From Caenorhabditis remanei (lineage: Eukaryota > Nematoda > Chromadorea > Rhabditida > Rhabditidae), in assembly GCF_010183535.1 (NCBI RefSeq), contig NC_071332.1:8060001-8124000 (forward strand): a DNA stretch of 64,000 bases. The letters are read 5' to 3'. The notes under the pieces are model-generated. The model had not been told where the DNA came from, did not search any database, and worked only from the letters and a program-made list of their open reading frames with translations. This document shows positions 48,301-60,128 of this stretch, piece after piece; within the stretch, counting starts at the first letter, position 1, and each line of letters starts with the position of its first letter. The position numbers and the translations under genes were made by a program.

Positions 48301-50757
48301 CAGAGTCTCATTCTTCTTCTCGTCACCGAATTTTTGATGACTCTAACATCTCCATGGACGATGTGTTCAATACTAGCTCTTCTTCCAGACAAGGATATAC
48401 TTCACAAATGTCGACGACTCCAGGATTCATAAAAACAACATTTGACTCTGAGAAAACCACAACGACGACAGCAACTCGAACTGAAACTACTTCTGATTCA
48501 TATTCCAAGAAAACTATTACCTCTCTCGATGATCTATTTGGTCCACAAACTGCCACTCCTCCAGTCATTTCAATCTCTGCCATATCACTTGATCCCTCCA
48601 ATCAGCCATCATCTTCACCTACTGCTCCTCCACGTAAACATCAGAATCTCTCTTCCCTTTTGGTGCCTGGTAAATGGAATGAGTCGATGATGTCAAATGC
48701 ATCAACAATTAGCCTCGATGATTCCTTCAACAACTCTTTTGTCAAGTCAGGAAACTCAACTGTCTACGAACCGAAACTGAGAAAACCGTTGAGTCTTCCA
48801 GTTGATAACTGGATTGATAATATGGTATCAACTATGACTGATGAGGCAACGAAAGAAGCTCCGAAAACACCAAAAACACCAATGACTCCAGCCGAAAACT
48901 ATTATCGATCACCAACGAGAATAAGCCAGGAGATCAAGTATGAATGGGTTGCAAAGTTGATTGAAGATGACGAAGATAAGAAGAAGACAGAAGAAAAAGA
49001 AGGAGATCAATCAGAAGAAGAACATCTTCAGAAGCAGGATAACACCTGGGTGTCTAGTGTTGTGTACCGTCCAACATTGGAGACAAGTGCTTATACTCTG
49101 AGAGCAAGTCAGCTGGAGCCAGAACACAAGAGAGAAGATATTGACATGGATCGAGTGTTCGATGAGTGTCTGATGGGAAAGAAGAAGGATGACGAGATCT
49201 GCGAATGCTCAGCTTGTCGGCTGACAGAGCAAGAGTTGGAGGAATTGAAAAAGAGAAAGGTGAGAATTATGGGATTTTGTTTTTTTTTTCCGCGCCTCGA
49301 ACTAAGTTTCATGGTTCATTCTTAATTTTTATTCACTCAATGTATTTAATTGCAGATCGAGAATGAAAACAAGGCAAGAGAAGAGAGACAGTCAGTGCAG
49401 TACGAGACGAGACACGTGACTGTTACGAATCCGTCTGATATTTCAATTGATGACGTTTTCAATCCAGAAGGTACAGTTTTTATAAAATTATCTCAAAAAC
49501 AACTAAATATTTTCAGTACAACTGAGCATTCAAACCGATCATGTTCAAGTTCCATCCACCTCCTCCCCGCCAATTCAATCCACTCGAACATATTACATTT
49601 CTCCGAAAGTCTCAGAGACCGTGACAACAACGCATCAATGGAAAGATGCTGATATTTCAATGGATGAGATATTCAGTCCAGTGTCTTCGACTACTAATGA
49701 GAATAGAAGATTCTCGAATTTCTATGAAGACCGAAGTGGGTGGGACACGATAGGAAGTGAGGATAGTGGAGTTATGTCAGGAGGAGATAGAGGCAGGAGA
49801 CGGTCCACGAGAATTACGGATCATGTCATCGATGAAGCTTTCAAGGGAATCTTCGATTCACAACCAACTACGTCGTCTGCGATTATAAAGCTTGAAGAAC
49901 CATCGTAAGAATTTTTCTCTTCTTAAAAATTTAAGAAATTAACTAGGTTGAAATTTCAGGGCACAGTACGATGACTACTACATCACTTCTCTCCATCAAG
50001 ATGAGGTTGACAGGAGTGATTCTGATGTTGATGGTGATAACCTTGATGTCAGTCAATTTGTCGATGATATTCTTGGAAAGAGTTTGGATGAAGCTGCATT
50101 TTTGAGCAGTACCAAGTCACTCAGAGGTATTTTTGTGTGTTCCATCTAGTAGTCTAATCAATTAATCCCTTTCAGATTACACAGATACTTCAATTGACCG
50201 GAAGAAGTCAGGAGACAGAGTACACCCTTACTACCGTACGAGAACTGATACTTCCATTGACAGAAGAGTGAAACCAGCAGTGATAAACGAGGATTTGGAA
50301 ACGATTGAGCATCATTCAAACGATGAAATCATGAAGTTGGTGTTCGTTGATCCAAATGACCCTTCTATCTCAAAGTCTGAATCGCGAAGAAGTCTCAGTT
50401 TGCCTCGTAACAAATCAATCACAAAACCAAGTGACGAAGAACTTCTGGAGATTGAAATCAAGCCAGAATACTTTATAATCAAAGGATCATATTCTCTTCT
50501 CATCCCCAAATCAGACCCTCTTGGACTCATGTTGCAGGTGAGCTCTTTTTGTGTAATTTGGCGTCACAGTGTTTACGTATTTTCAGAAACTCCGTGAGCA
50601 GAACGATTCATTAGCCACTTTGGACTTTTCATTGACAAGAAAATTGAAAAAGTTGCTGGTAGATTGTATCAGGGAGAGAGCTGGTTGTTTGGATATGACA
50701 TCTGCTTCATCGAAATGTATGTGGGAATTAGATATGGAGATACAGAGAGTTTCATGA
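39306..50757 (+). CDS. Giant repetitive, largely disordered protein, unrecognised
   Basis: Twelve exons join in frame: 39306-39470, 39700-39798, 40532-40807, 40849-41126, 41174-42191, 42446-42748, 42795-49259, 49356-49470, 49517-49904, 49960-50126, 50176-50537 and 50587-50757. They give about 3,268 residues. Exon 7 alone is 6,465 bp. I do not recognise the protein. It is rich in Ser, Glu, Asp and Lys with Pro-rich stretches (PPTPPARRR), no signal peptide and no membrane helix. The core alternates the motifs IDLDKVFVEG and DISMDDVFN with charged helical segments such as RRGIEEFEKAKQEKEAQRS. Two cysteine modules (EKCQCNACRL and EICECSACRL) bracket the repeats. A cytoskeletal or scaffold role is only a guess. 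A second start is possible at 42324. The next gene starts 122 bp downstream. Confidence 0.85.
42324..42380 (+). CDS. Candidate alternative first exon of the giant gene
   Basis: ATG plus 18 codons (MVFDISKIVKIFKKKKKKK) end exactly at a GTGAG donor in phase 0, the phase needed to join the exon at 42446. The peptide is a short amphipathic stretch followed by a polybasic run, which could direct membrane or nuclear binding. It would give a shorter isoform lacking the first five exons. It may be chance. Confidence 0.45.
43840..48385 (+). repeat. Coding repeat array in exon 7 of the giant gene
   Basis: Degenerate units of roughly 70-190 codons. At least five carry a nearly identical DNA block encoding SIDLDKVFVEGS, the charged helix and SGVVVTTHSSKHLFDESD, starting near 43858, 45019, 45639, 46204 and 47449. 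About fifteen further ISMDDVF-type motifs lie between and around them. The high DNA identity between copies points to recent duplication or gene conversion. Confidence 0.85.
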
Positions 50758-50879
50758 AAACTATAATTACTTTTTAATACATTTTTAACGTGAAACACAC
50801 AAGTTTACACGATATTTGGTCCAGTTTGCAAGAGGAATTTTTAATTTTGGTAAAGCACTGAGTCCCACTGAGTTTTGAA

Positions 50880-52627
50880 ATGACTTCTAGTCCACGTTCG
50901 TTTCTAGGTAAAGTCAATCTAGTTGAAGTTATTCCATTTTGAGTTGGCTTGAAATGTTGAAATTCCCTGAGCACAGGCAACTCTTTGGCCTTGGCAACAG
51001 CAAAAACAGCACTTCGATTCCCACGAAATCTAAACTATTCAGTTGAATAAAACATTCATATTCATATTTATTTATAGATGAAGGCCTTCTCTCGTCTCGC
51101 GGTCAAAGTTTAATCGAGTCCATCGACTACGCATCGGCCACTTTTTTGAAGATGAACGTGGACAAGTACGAGCCGACACGCAATCCAAATGGAGTCGTTA
51201 ACTTCTGCACTGCCGAGAATAACATCTGCACTCCTCTTTTAGAAGAGCGGTTCAAACATCTTGAGCTGTTTTTCCCAAACACCGAACATCTTGTGAGATA
51301 TCCGCCAAGCGGGGGATGGCCAGAGGCTCGGGAAGTGCTGGTCAAATACTTCAAAGAGTTTATGGGAGCTAGAGTGACTGTGGACGAGTTGGCATTGACA
51401 CCTTCTACTCGAACTGGTTATGATGTTACGAGTTATTGTTTGTTTGAACAGGATGGTAGGTCTAGAGAGGGAGTTCACAAATGAAAAACTCTTATTCAGA
51501 TATTCTTCTGACCAATGGACCTGTTTACGCTGGAACAGTTTCGAATGTTCAGGAAAAAGCTCAGTGTCAGGTGGCTTGTGTGGAGGTAAATAACACATTT
51601 TTCAGATTCAAAAAAATAATCGATTTTCAGACTGATCTTTCGAATCCGCGTCTTGATGTGAAAATGTATGAGGAAGAATTAAATCGACAAATTGCCCTCG
51701 AGAATACAGTATCTGGAGTGATAATTGTCAATCCACACAATCCACTTGGAGTCACTTTCCCACCAGAAGAAGTTGTCAATTTATGCAACTGGGCTGCTTC
51801 GAAAAATCTGCACGTAGTCATCGATGAAGTGTTCGCCAACTGTGTCTTCGATAAATCAAACTCAAAGTTCCGCCCGTTCCTTTCCTACCGTCATCGTGTT
51901 CATCGCCCAGAGAATGTTGCTTGGTTATGGAGTGTCAGTAAGGATTTCGGATTGCCTGGTCTTAAATTTGCAGTTATTCATTCGGCAAACAAAGGTCTTC
52001 GTCAAGCTGCAACTAAACTTCAGATGTATTATCCATGTTCTCCATTTGTTCAAGATTTTGCAATCAACTTGTTGTCAGATTCAGGTTTGTGGAAAATCAG
52101 AAATATTCTAATTTTCATGAAAATACCTAAATTGGAGAGCTTGACACTCTTTCAAAGATTTACCTTTATGTGGAACTTTCTGAAACTAGAACCGATTTTT
52201 AAACCAAATTGTTTTCCAGAGTGGCTTCGTGAATTCCATACCGAAGTGAATAGACGCATTTCAATTCACTATCGTTACACTACTGAAAACTTGGAAAGAC
52301 TGGAAATCCCATTCGTTCCAGCTCAAGCAGGAATCTTTGTTTTTGCTGATTTCTCAAAGGTAATCACCACTTTCCAGATTTCCCTAAATTTCATATTTTC
52401 AGCATTTATCCTCAAATAATTCTGCTGGCGAACTCGAACTATTTGATCGTATCGCCTCTGCAGGTGTGATGTTAACTCCCGGTGTTCATCAGAAATGCCA
52501 CGTGTTCGGATGGTTCCGTATCGTTTTTGCGTGTACAAAAGAAGAGCTTGAAGAAGGATTCAGAAGACTTTTCGTACATCTTGGAAGTCATCTTCATCCA
52601 ATTGGAACTGTTCATTATGATAATTAA
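50880..52627 (+). CDS. ACC-synthase-like PLP aminotransferase (class I/II)
   Basis: A fold-type I PLP enzyme, nearest by motif to the 1-aminocyclopropane-1-carboxylate synthase-like family found also in animals. Exon 1 (50880-50907, MTSSPRSFL) joins exon 2 at 51078 to give DEGLLSSRGQSL. Family marks: TAENNICTP, the NPHNPLG loop, VIDEVF with the PLP-contact Asp, the Schiff-base Lys in SVSKDFGLPGLKFAV, and the carboxylate-binding Arg in FGWFRIVFA. The stop is at 52625-52627. Animal members do not generally make ethylene precursor and the substrate is unknown. The start lies 122 bp after the giant gene's stop on the same strand, typical of a worm operon, though I see no strong acceptor before the ATG. 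The very short first exon is the least certain part. Confidence 0.82.
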
Positions 52628-55600
52628 TAAGATCGCTTTACTTTTTAAAATTTGTTTTTCAACCGTTTCACACCTACTTATTTCATGTGATAACCCATTT
52701 TTCTTTCCTATTTCTTTCTATTTTATTGCTTCTCTGCCACTTTATTTTCCTTTTTCTTTCTTCGCTACATAAATACATGGATGTATGTGCACTTTTTGCC
52801 CCATTCTTCTCTCTCTTTTTTGGATGGCACAGGAGTAGACGGCGCCCGAATGTGCCTGGCACGACGGACCTCCCAGTGTTCGGCGACTCGGGGAAAATTT
52901 TGACAAGCGTGTCAAGTTTTTTATGAACTTCAGCTGGTCGTCTCGTTATTTTTTCAACGGAAAAATGTGAGAAACATGTGAAGAAAAGAGAAAAAGAAGA
53001 CATTTTTGAGTGATTGCGTTCAGGGAATTGAGTTGGAAGTTCAAAGAGAATGAGCACTTTGTTCTGATTAGCAACTGACTGTTGTCTGGCTCGGCGATAC
53101 CAAATATAACCTGGGTCTGATTACCCGTTTCTGAAATTCTTGTTAACTGAAGAAACTATGAATGCCTGACTTCTGAATATTACATCCCAAAAGTTGTTGA
53201 TATTCTCATTCGTGTGTTTTGCTCAACTTTGCTCAGCAGTCAATTTCAAATCCAAGATCATTCCATGCTCGTAAATCTAAAGATCCCCAATTGACGCCAG
53301 AAAAATAAACCTTTCTAAGCTATGAGTAAGCCCAAATCTGTTAGTACGGATTGATGTTTCCAAAGGTTTTTGGATAAAATGGAATTATCTCAGAAATTTT
53401 CTGTGAACAACTCAAGATTATTGGAAATCTGGATTTCTGTGGAGACATTGGTCCTAGAAAATGAGCTGCATGGTTCTGGAATTTTTGAGAAAACTTGTCA
53501 GGAGAGAACAGTTCTATGGCTTTTTTCTATGGATATGGATTTTTCAAAGAGATTCGTTCAGAAAGATGTGTTCTCAAAATGTTTCTGAATTATTTCAGTT
53601 TTCTGGACAGCTTCTTACTCAAAAACTAGATACTCCCGGTTTTTCGATTTCCTTTCAAGCGCGGATTCTGGCTACGTAATAAGGAATGTCTCTTGCAACT
53701 ATGCAATTGGTCAAACAAGGAAGCAGATATTTTCAGCAGCAATTACTACGGTATCCAATTATTCTGGGGCAATCAGTCTCCCAGACAAACGTGATTAACT
53801 CATGACTCACCGCGAAGCAATATATCAACTATTTATGCCCATTTAAAACTGAAAACCCACATAAATTTCTTTCGACAAACTTTCTTGTAAATGTTTCACA
53901 TAGATCACATGTCTTTCCTCACACATACTCAACTTTCCCCATAAAATATAACTGCTCCCTCCTCCAGATAAAAGGGAGTAAAGAACAAGAATATCTGACA
54001 ACTTTTAAAAGAGCATTTACTTGTTTGTTGTTGTTTTTTGTTGCTCTTCATTTCTTTCGGTGCCCTTTTCCTCCCAATTCAATTCAATTTTCCACCCTCT
54101 TTTTCTTATTCTCCCACGCCTTCCGAAGCCATCTTCCATTCCAATTTTCTCAACTCGATCTACAATCATCATCAACATCTCCTCACTATGTCTCTGGTTT
54201 TGTTCCATTTTTTCTGCGCGATCGTTTGCTCAAAAGATTACATTATTTACCGTCAGTTAGTTTGTCTTTCTCCCCTTCATTTTTCTGAGTTTCACAAAAA
54301 TCTATTCTCGTTTTATATTCCATTTTTACAAAAAACAAAACAGATGACCAACTGACTCAGAGAATATTGAATATTCAATTGGTGATAAGTGATAAGAGAG
54401 AGTGTGAGCGCGGCGCCATGAAATCGGGAGACTGGCACGTCTGTCTGGAGCCATCACCAAAAATTTCACTCTTTCACCATCTTTTACATCTTATCATTGT
54501 TTCTCACTTTAATGGACATGTGCCAGTTCGCTTTTTTTAGAATACAAGAACCTTTTCCACAAAATTTCTTCCTCGAGTTCACTCCGTCCTATAATTGTAA
54601 TCCGTTTTGAAATCATATCGACCGCTTACGAATTCATTCCAAAGATAGATAAAATAGTATATGCACACTGCTTTCACTGTTTTCTTATCAATATTTTAAT
54701 ACCGCCGCATCAAATTATTGAGAAAGTTTCACCCGTGATTTATCAGATGTGGCGAGAAGAAATTGGGGTGAGAGCAGGCTACAGTAATTAATAATTCATT
54801 TTTTGGAAAAGTCGATCGGGATGGTTGTTTAAAGTTGCTTGCAAGAATTTAAATGTTCTCAAAATTTCACTGAGCTGTTCGATCATGATCATTATATGAC
54901 CTGACTTATCCGTTACTACTTCGAATCCATTTTGTATGATCACTGCTTGTTTACCACTTTGTTTCAGGGTATATAAGGCACAAAACATGAAAGTGTTGCC
55001 AGTTTCCAAATGAAATTTCTGACCTCACAGCTCTCAATCTCGTTAGAATTACTGAGATCCCGCTGTTCGGTAGCAATCTCTTTTTAGAACTTCCAATTAA
55101 ATTTAACACTCAGATCACTACCAATTGTATTTTGTGAATAAGAGGTAGTGCAATAAAAACGAGATTTCCCGCGGATTTGAGTACCATTTCACCATTTTAA
55201 CTGTGGCCACACCCAGATAAAATCACTTGTTTTTTGTGACATAACACCCCATGGACCCCAGTGAAGATCTAGTAGAAAAAACCTTCAAAACCAAATTTTA
55301 CGATTTGGCTTCGGTCGTCGCGGGTCAATTAAACACACACTGGCCAAGGGGGTGACTTCGGATACTTTTATGAGATTCTCAAAACAGCCGATCGGCCGTT
55401 GACCTCCTCTCCCTCTACTTTTCGTTCGTTCTGCCCCATTCCTTCCTCTTCTTCGGGTTTTTTCTTCGCTGTCATTTCCTCTTGTTCTTCTACTTGACGG
55501 AGTTCTGATACCTTTTTACAAAAAGAGAAAAGGTGGAGGTGTGATGTGACATTTAGAAGAATGAATGCGTTGCTACACCGGAAAAAGTAGGTGGATGCCG

Positions 55601-56324
55601 AAATAGGGAGAAGAATGATTTCACTATCGGAAACGAGGTGGAAGAGGCTCAACAGGGTGTTCACGCCTCACTGAAGAAGACGTCCAGAAAAAAAATCTGG
55701 GCGGGGCGGGGACCATTGAACCCAGGATTTATTTTGAAGTAGAATGAGAGTTTGAGAATCAACTCTAGTAGATTTTAGAAACATTTTCGGAGCTGATTTT
55801 TATGAATCAAAAAATTAATCTAGGATGATCAGCTTATTTTAGAATCCACTATTCCAGAACTTCTAGCAAGATCCAAATGAAATGTTTCCGATTTCAAAGC
55901 TCATGTTCTTGATCTCTCACAATTTTTGAATTCAAGAAACCAAAACTTCTTTTTTCTCCCTTTCATTCCTCTTCCTCAAGACCGGAAAAGATGTATTCGG
56001 TTACATCAAAAACACCAGAACGTCACGCTGAACTTTAGATTTTAGCACTCTGGTTCTAATTCCTGTGATCTCATTTTCTTTAACTTTTCTCAAATTATAA
56101 AGTCCCTTAATTAGCTGTGAACGCTTCCCAAAAATCCCTTCGGAACACCCACGTCACTTTGAATTCAGCCCACACGCGTTGCAGAAAAGTGCAGCCTAAT
56201 CTGGTTACTCCCTCTCTCTTTTCACTTGTCCACTCTCCCACTCAATTTCACTTTTTTAACGGACAGCTCTTATTTTGAATTTCTGCACATATCTTCTCAA
56301 TATCAAAGTTTCTTCTTTTTTTCG
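52628..56324. other. Intergenic region before smoc-1
   Basis: 3.7 kb with no supported exon. A GC-rich island at about 52835-52900 contains small palindromes (GTGCCTGGCAC and TTGACAAGCGTGTCAA) in otherwise AT-rich DNA. The part near 56200 holds pyrimidine tracts expected of the smoc-1 promoter and leader. Confidence 0.5.
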
Positions 56325-57263
56325 ATGCGGCCCGAACACTTATCCCTTCAATTAATTGCTTGGATATACTTGGTTAATGGAACTCCAATTGCACAGAAAG
56401 GTGGATTGGGTGAGTTTTTTAAATTTTGTTTTAGGATCTCACTTTTCTGAACTAATACTTTTTGCAGGCGTCCTTGACATATCCGATACAAATGACCTAT
56501 CTGTACGTCAAAGATTCGAAGAAGTCATTCGTCTAGATTGTGCATCTCAAAGAAGAAAAGCGCTGAAAAGGAAAACTGATGGAGACGCCCGAATCTATAT
56601 ACCTACTTGCTCTCCTAAAAATTCATTGTAAGTGATTTTTATCAATAAACGCTCGAGTTTCTGAACTTCTGAAATTCTAGGTTATATGATAAAGTGCAAT
56701 GTTATGAAGTGTCTGCATACTGTTGGTGTGTGGATGAACTATCTGGAGAACCTAAAATAGGATCATCCACATCAAGAGGAAAACCAAAATGTGAAGAGAC
56801 TGTGGTAACAACAATTGCTCCGAAGAGAGTGAGAAGAAATAATCGGTGTAAAGAGAAGAAAAGGACTCGATTCCTCCGTCGACTTGTATCAACAATCAAA
56901 TCAGAAATGATAATGAATGGAGTGAATGCAACGAAAGTTAGTCGGGATTCAGCAATCAGATGGAAATTCAACCAACTCAATATAAATCATAACAATGTAT
57001 TAGAGAGAAGAGAGTGGAAACCGTTCAAATCAGTGTTACTCGAGTGGAAAAATGTTAGACAGTGCTCGAGGAATTTATTCAAAACTTGTGATATGGATAG
57101 GGATAGGAAGCTGACTTTTGAAGAATGGAGGAAATGCATTGTTCAAGGTTTGTGAATTCTATCTGAAAAATTCAACATTTATAATATTCCAGAAATCAAC
57201 CGTGTCCCCGCAAAACGTCCCGATCAGCTCAACCCGTTCCTGTATATTTTAAGACCAGAATAG
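56325..57263 (+). CDS. smoc-1: Secreted modular calcium-binding protein SMOC-1
   Basis: A secreted matrix protein that in C. elegans promotes BMP-like (DBL-1) signalling. The ATG at 56325 opens a hydrophobic leader (MRPEHLSLQLIAWIYLVNG). A thyroglobulin type-1 domain follows, with the YCWCVD core and ending KPKCEE. Then a basic linker (KRVRRNNRCKEKKRTRF) leads to the SPARC-like extracellular calcium-binding domain, with EF-hand DMDRDRKLTFEEW. Four exons, stop 57261-57263, about 250 residues. Vertebrate SMOCs have two thyroglobulin domains and a follistatin-like domain. This protein has one thyroglobulin domain and no follistatin domain, the simple nematode form. Confidence 0.88.
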
Positions 57264-57581
57264 TTTTGTTCAGTTCTTTTTTTCTCTTTGTTTTTATTTT
57301 CAAGTACTTTAATAATTTCCAACGGGTTTCCTCATTAATCTATTACTTATATTTGTCTTTCATCCACATATTTCTCGTCTCAATTGAGCATAATTCTTGT
57401 GTTCATTTTCTGCAGAGCTTGTAGTTGTCCGGTGTTCAAATCTTACTTTATTTTTCAGTTTCTTAAATATAAAAAATTTTTATTGCAACGTGAAGACATC
57501 TCAAACAGAAAAAAGGACCACAAAAAGAAAAAAAGAAAAGTTCAAAACTGAAACCAGATAAGTTTATTTTACAAAATAAAG

Positions 57582-58914
57582 ATGCTCGGAGAAGGTCCAC
57601 ATTCTACTGAATCGGCGATTGGACTTCACACTTATAACAGTGCAGCTGATTTGACAAGTGGACATGTGTAAGATAGTATGATATATTTCAGAAAATATCT
57701 CATATCTTTCAGCATTTCACTTGATAAAAACGAGTTTCTTTTCGATCTGAACACGAAAAACGCTTGCACTCGTCCACTTGACGTCTTCATCAAACTTCTT
57801 TCAACTTCTAACGTCGCCAGAGAGTTCTCTCATTTTGCCGCTGTTCCGTTGTCACGCCTTCGCACCGTTGATGCCTTTTTTGACCATCCGGAGCTCAATA
57901 AACTAGGGGAAATTCAAGTATATGAGCAGACACGTGTGAGAGCGATTCATAAAAAAGGTTGGTTTTTACAACACATACTGATTTCTTGTACTCAAGAATG
58001 ACAAAAAGGTGTGACTTCCAGGCCACAACTACATCAATGCCAGTTGGATTGATGGATTCCGTGAAATTCGGAAATACATCGTCGCTCCTTCCCCAATTTC
58101 TGAAACAATTGCCCAGTTTTGGCGATCGATTTATGACCGTAATTCAGTTGTAGTCGTGACTCTTTCCAAATTAATTGATGAGAAGGGAAAACCATTTATG
58201 CCGACGAAACAAGGAGAGCCAATGACTTTTGATGATATGACTATCGAACTCGACAATATTCGAAAAGTTCGTCCGACCACGTATTCTGCTGTTCTGAAAC
58301 TTTCCAAACATAGCATTTCCACTGTCAAAACAATATGCTTGATTGCTTATATGGGGTGGGGAACAGTCGGTTACCCTCAACGACCATCGGATATTTTGGA
58401 TCTTGTTGCTGATATGAATCATATGAGAACAATTATGAAGAAACAGGGTGTGGCTGAGAAGAGATTTGAAGAGAGTCAGAGGCTAGACCCTAATTTAAAA
58501 AAACAAACCTTTTATTTTTGGATTTACAGAACCCCAATAACTCTTGTCTGCTTCGATGGATTTAGCAGAAGTTGCACGTTGGCTGCTCTCGATATTCTAT
58601 GTAGACGTCTAGAAGCATCTCATGCAATCGGAACTCCACTCGTTGATGTTCTGGATACTATTGCGAGACTTCGGATGCTACGTGGAGCTGCTTGCATGGT
58701 AATTTGTTGAGTTTCTCTGGAGGGGTCTTCATAATTTAAAACATTCATTTATTATTCCTTTTGAAAATATCATTTTCAGAAAGCTGATCAATTCGTCTTT
58801 TTGTCAATGGCGGTTCTTGAATACGCGATCCGTCACCATCTTATCAATGTGGAAGATCTTGACAAAATATGTGTGAATGGGTTTATGATTCAATCGAATC
58901 CTGATACTCACTGA
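57582..58914 (+). CDS. Degenerate protein tyrosine phosphatase domain protein
   Basis: One PTP domain of about 390 residues, no leader or membrane helix. The HNYINASWIDGF motif near residue 130 is the PTP signature NYINA. The active-site loop reads VCFDGFSRSC: Cys and Arg of C-x5-R remain, but the preceding His is Val and the loop Ala and second Gly are changed. The WPD loop reads GWGTVGYP, so the general-acid Asp is Thr, and the pTyr-recognition KNRY motif is not recognisable. It is therefore probably a pseudophosphatase that binds rather than hydrolyses phosphotyrosine; worms have many such proteins, often in sperm. It starts 318 bp after smoc-1 and ends 152 bp before the next gene on the same strand. 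A stretch before the active site (KKQTFYFWIYR) looks intron-derived, but no donor fits the frame. Confidence 0.82.
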
Positions 58915-58940
58915 ATCTCATAAACTTTTTTGTCTTTTGA

Positions 58941-58946
58941 AATAAA
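58941..58946 (+). terminator. Polyadenylation signal of the phosphatase gene
   Basis: AATAAA 27 bp after the TGA, the expected distance for a worm 3' end. The next gene begins about 120 bp later, as in an operon. Confidence 0.6.
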
Positions 58947-59066
58947 ATATTTTCTCTGAACATCTGCCGTTTTTTTATTGGAAATCTCTAATTTCACGGA
59001 TGACCTACATTACAACTTGAGTCACTTTTCCTCAATTATCTCACTTCCTTCTCGTCACTTCCTATT

Positions 59067-60117
59067 ATGAATCCACACAGTTGCTTTGTCTTATTTTGTA
59101 TTTTCTTGAGCTTCTGCAGTTGTCAACTATTTCAGGAAATGCCGGTGAGATTTATGTTAGGAAAACTCTTAATCTCGAAAGTTTTCAGATAGGGATTGGA
59201 GGGATGGGAATGGGAATGGGAATGGGGTTGCCAATGGGGATGCCTATGGGAATGCCGATGGGAATGCCAATGCACCATCTCGTTGGAAATCCGTTCGATC
59301 AAAATATAGAAATTGTCAGTTACCGTAATTCGCTTAAATTCCATTTCTCAATCTGGTTTACAGGAATATTCTCCAATCACTCAACTTGTTTCATCGGTTG
59401 CTCACTTATTCGAAATGCATCAGAAAAGCAAGGAAAGAGAAGATGTTCATGAATCATCGAACCATCATTCTTCACATGGACCAATGTTTCCAGAACTGTC
59501 ACAATTGCAGACAGAAATGAGAGGAAGACCTGGAATGGGCGGCCTTAATCCATCGGAGATTTCCTCAAATGGACCGAGATTTAATTTGATACCATATACT
59601 CATGGAATTGGTCCATCTGAAACTTCATCTACTTCGAAACTCATCAATTCAATACCACGTGAGTATTGATACCGTAATCATAACATCAATGGAGATCAAT
59701 TCAGCTGATAATATTCCATCTGTGATGTGGAGAATAGGAGATTTGATAGGCAAACAAGGAGATCCAAAAGAGAAAGAACACCTGTATGATATGACAAAAA
59801 TAAAAGGATTTCCTATTATTAAAGTGAGTTATTTGATATCTCACTTCTTATTTCTTCAAATCATTGAAGAGCTCCGAAGGAAACGAGGTAATGTATCGAG
59901 ATGAAGGGATGAAAAATAAGACAAACAAATCTTGGACAATACTGGAACTTGCGAGAAAGATGTTGGGAGTTGGTAAGTCTTATTCCAATTTTCTTTTTCA
60001 CAATGATTATTTCTTTCAGATGAGATACCAACAGCTCGAGAAGGAAATGCAATTGCACAATTATTGGAAGAACTTAGAAAGGAGAAAGAAACGAAAAAAG
60101 AAGTTTTGAATGAATAA
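59067..60117 (+). CDS. Secreted protein with Gly/Met repeats, unrecognised
   Basis: The ATG at 59067 opens a clear signal peptide (MNPHSCFVLFCIFLSFCSC). After a short exon comes a Gly/Met/Pro-Met tract (GMGMGMGLPMGMPMGM), then a His/Ser-rich hydrophilic region and a Lys/Glu-rich helix near the C-terminus (AQLLEELRKEKETKKEV). Six exons fit one frame. I do not recognise a domain. The TAA at 60115-60117 lies inside an AATAAA at 60113-60118, so stop and polyadenylation signal overlap. The next gene, on the opposite strand, ends 11 bp away. Confidence 0.75.
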
Positions 60118-60128
60118 ATAATTTATGA

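Noticed and set aside
58441..58535. An intron just before the phosphatase active site, suggested by TTTACAG at its end
   Set aside because: No GT donor in the region leaves the two bases needed to keep the CFDGFSR frame, while reading through stays open.
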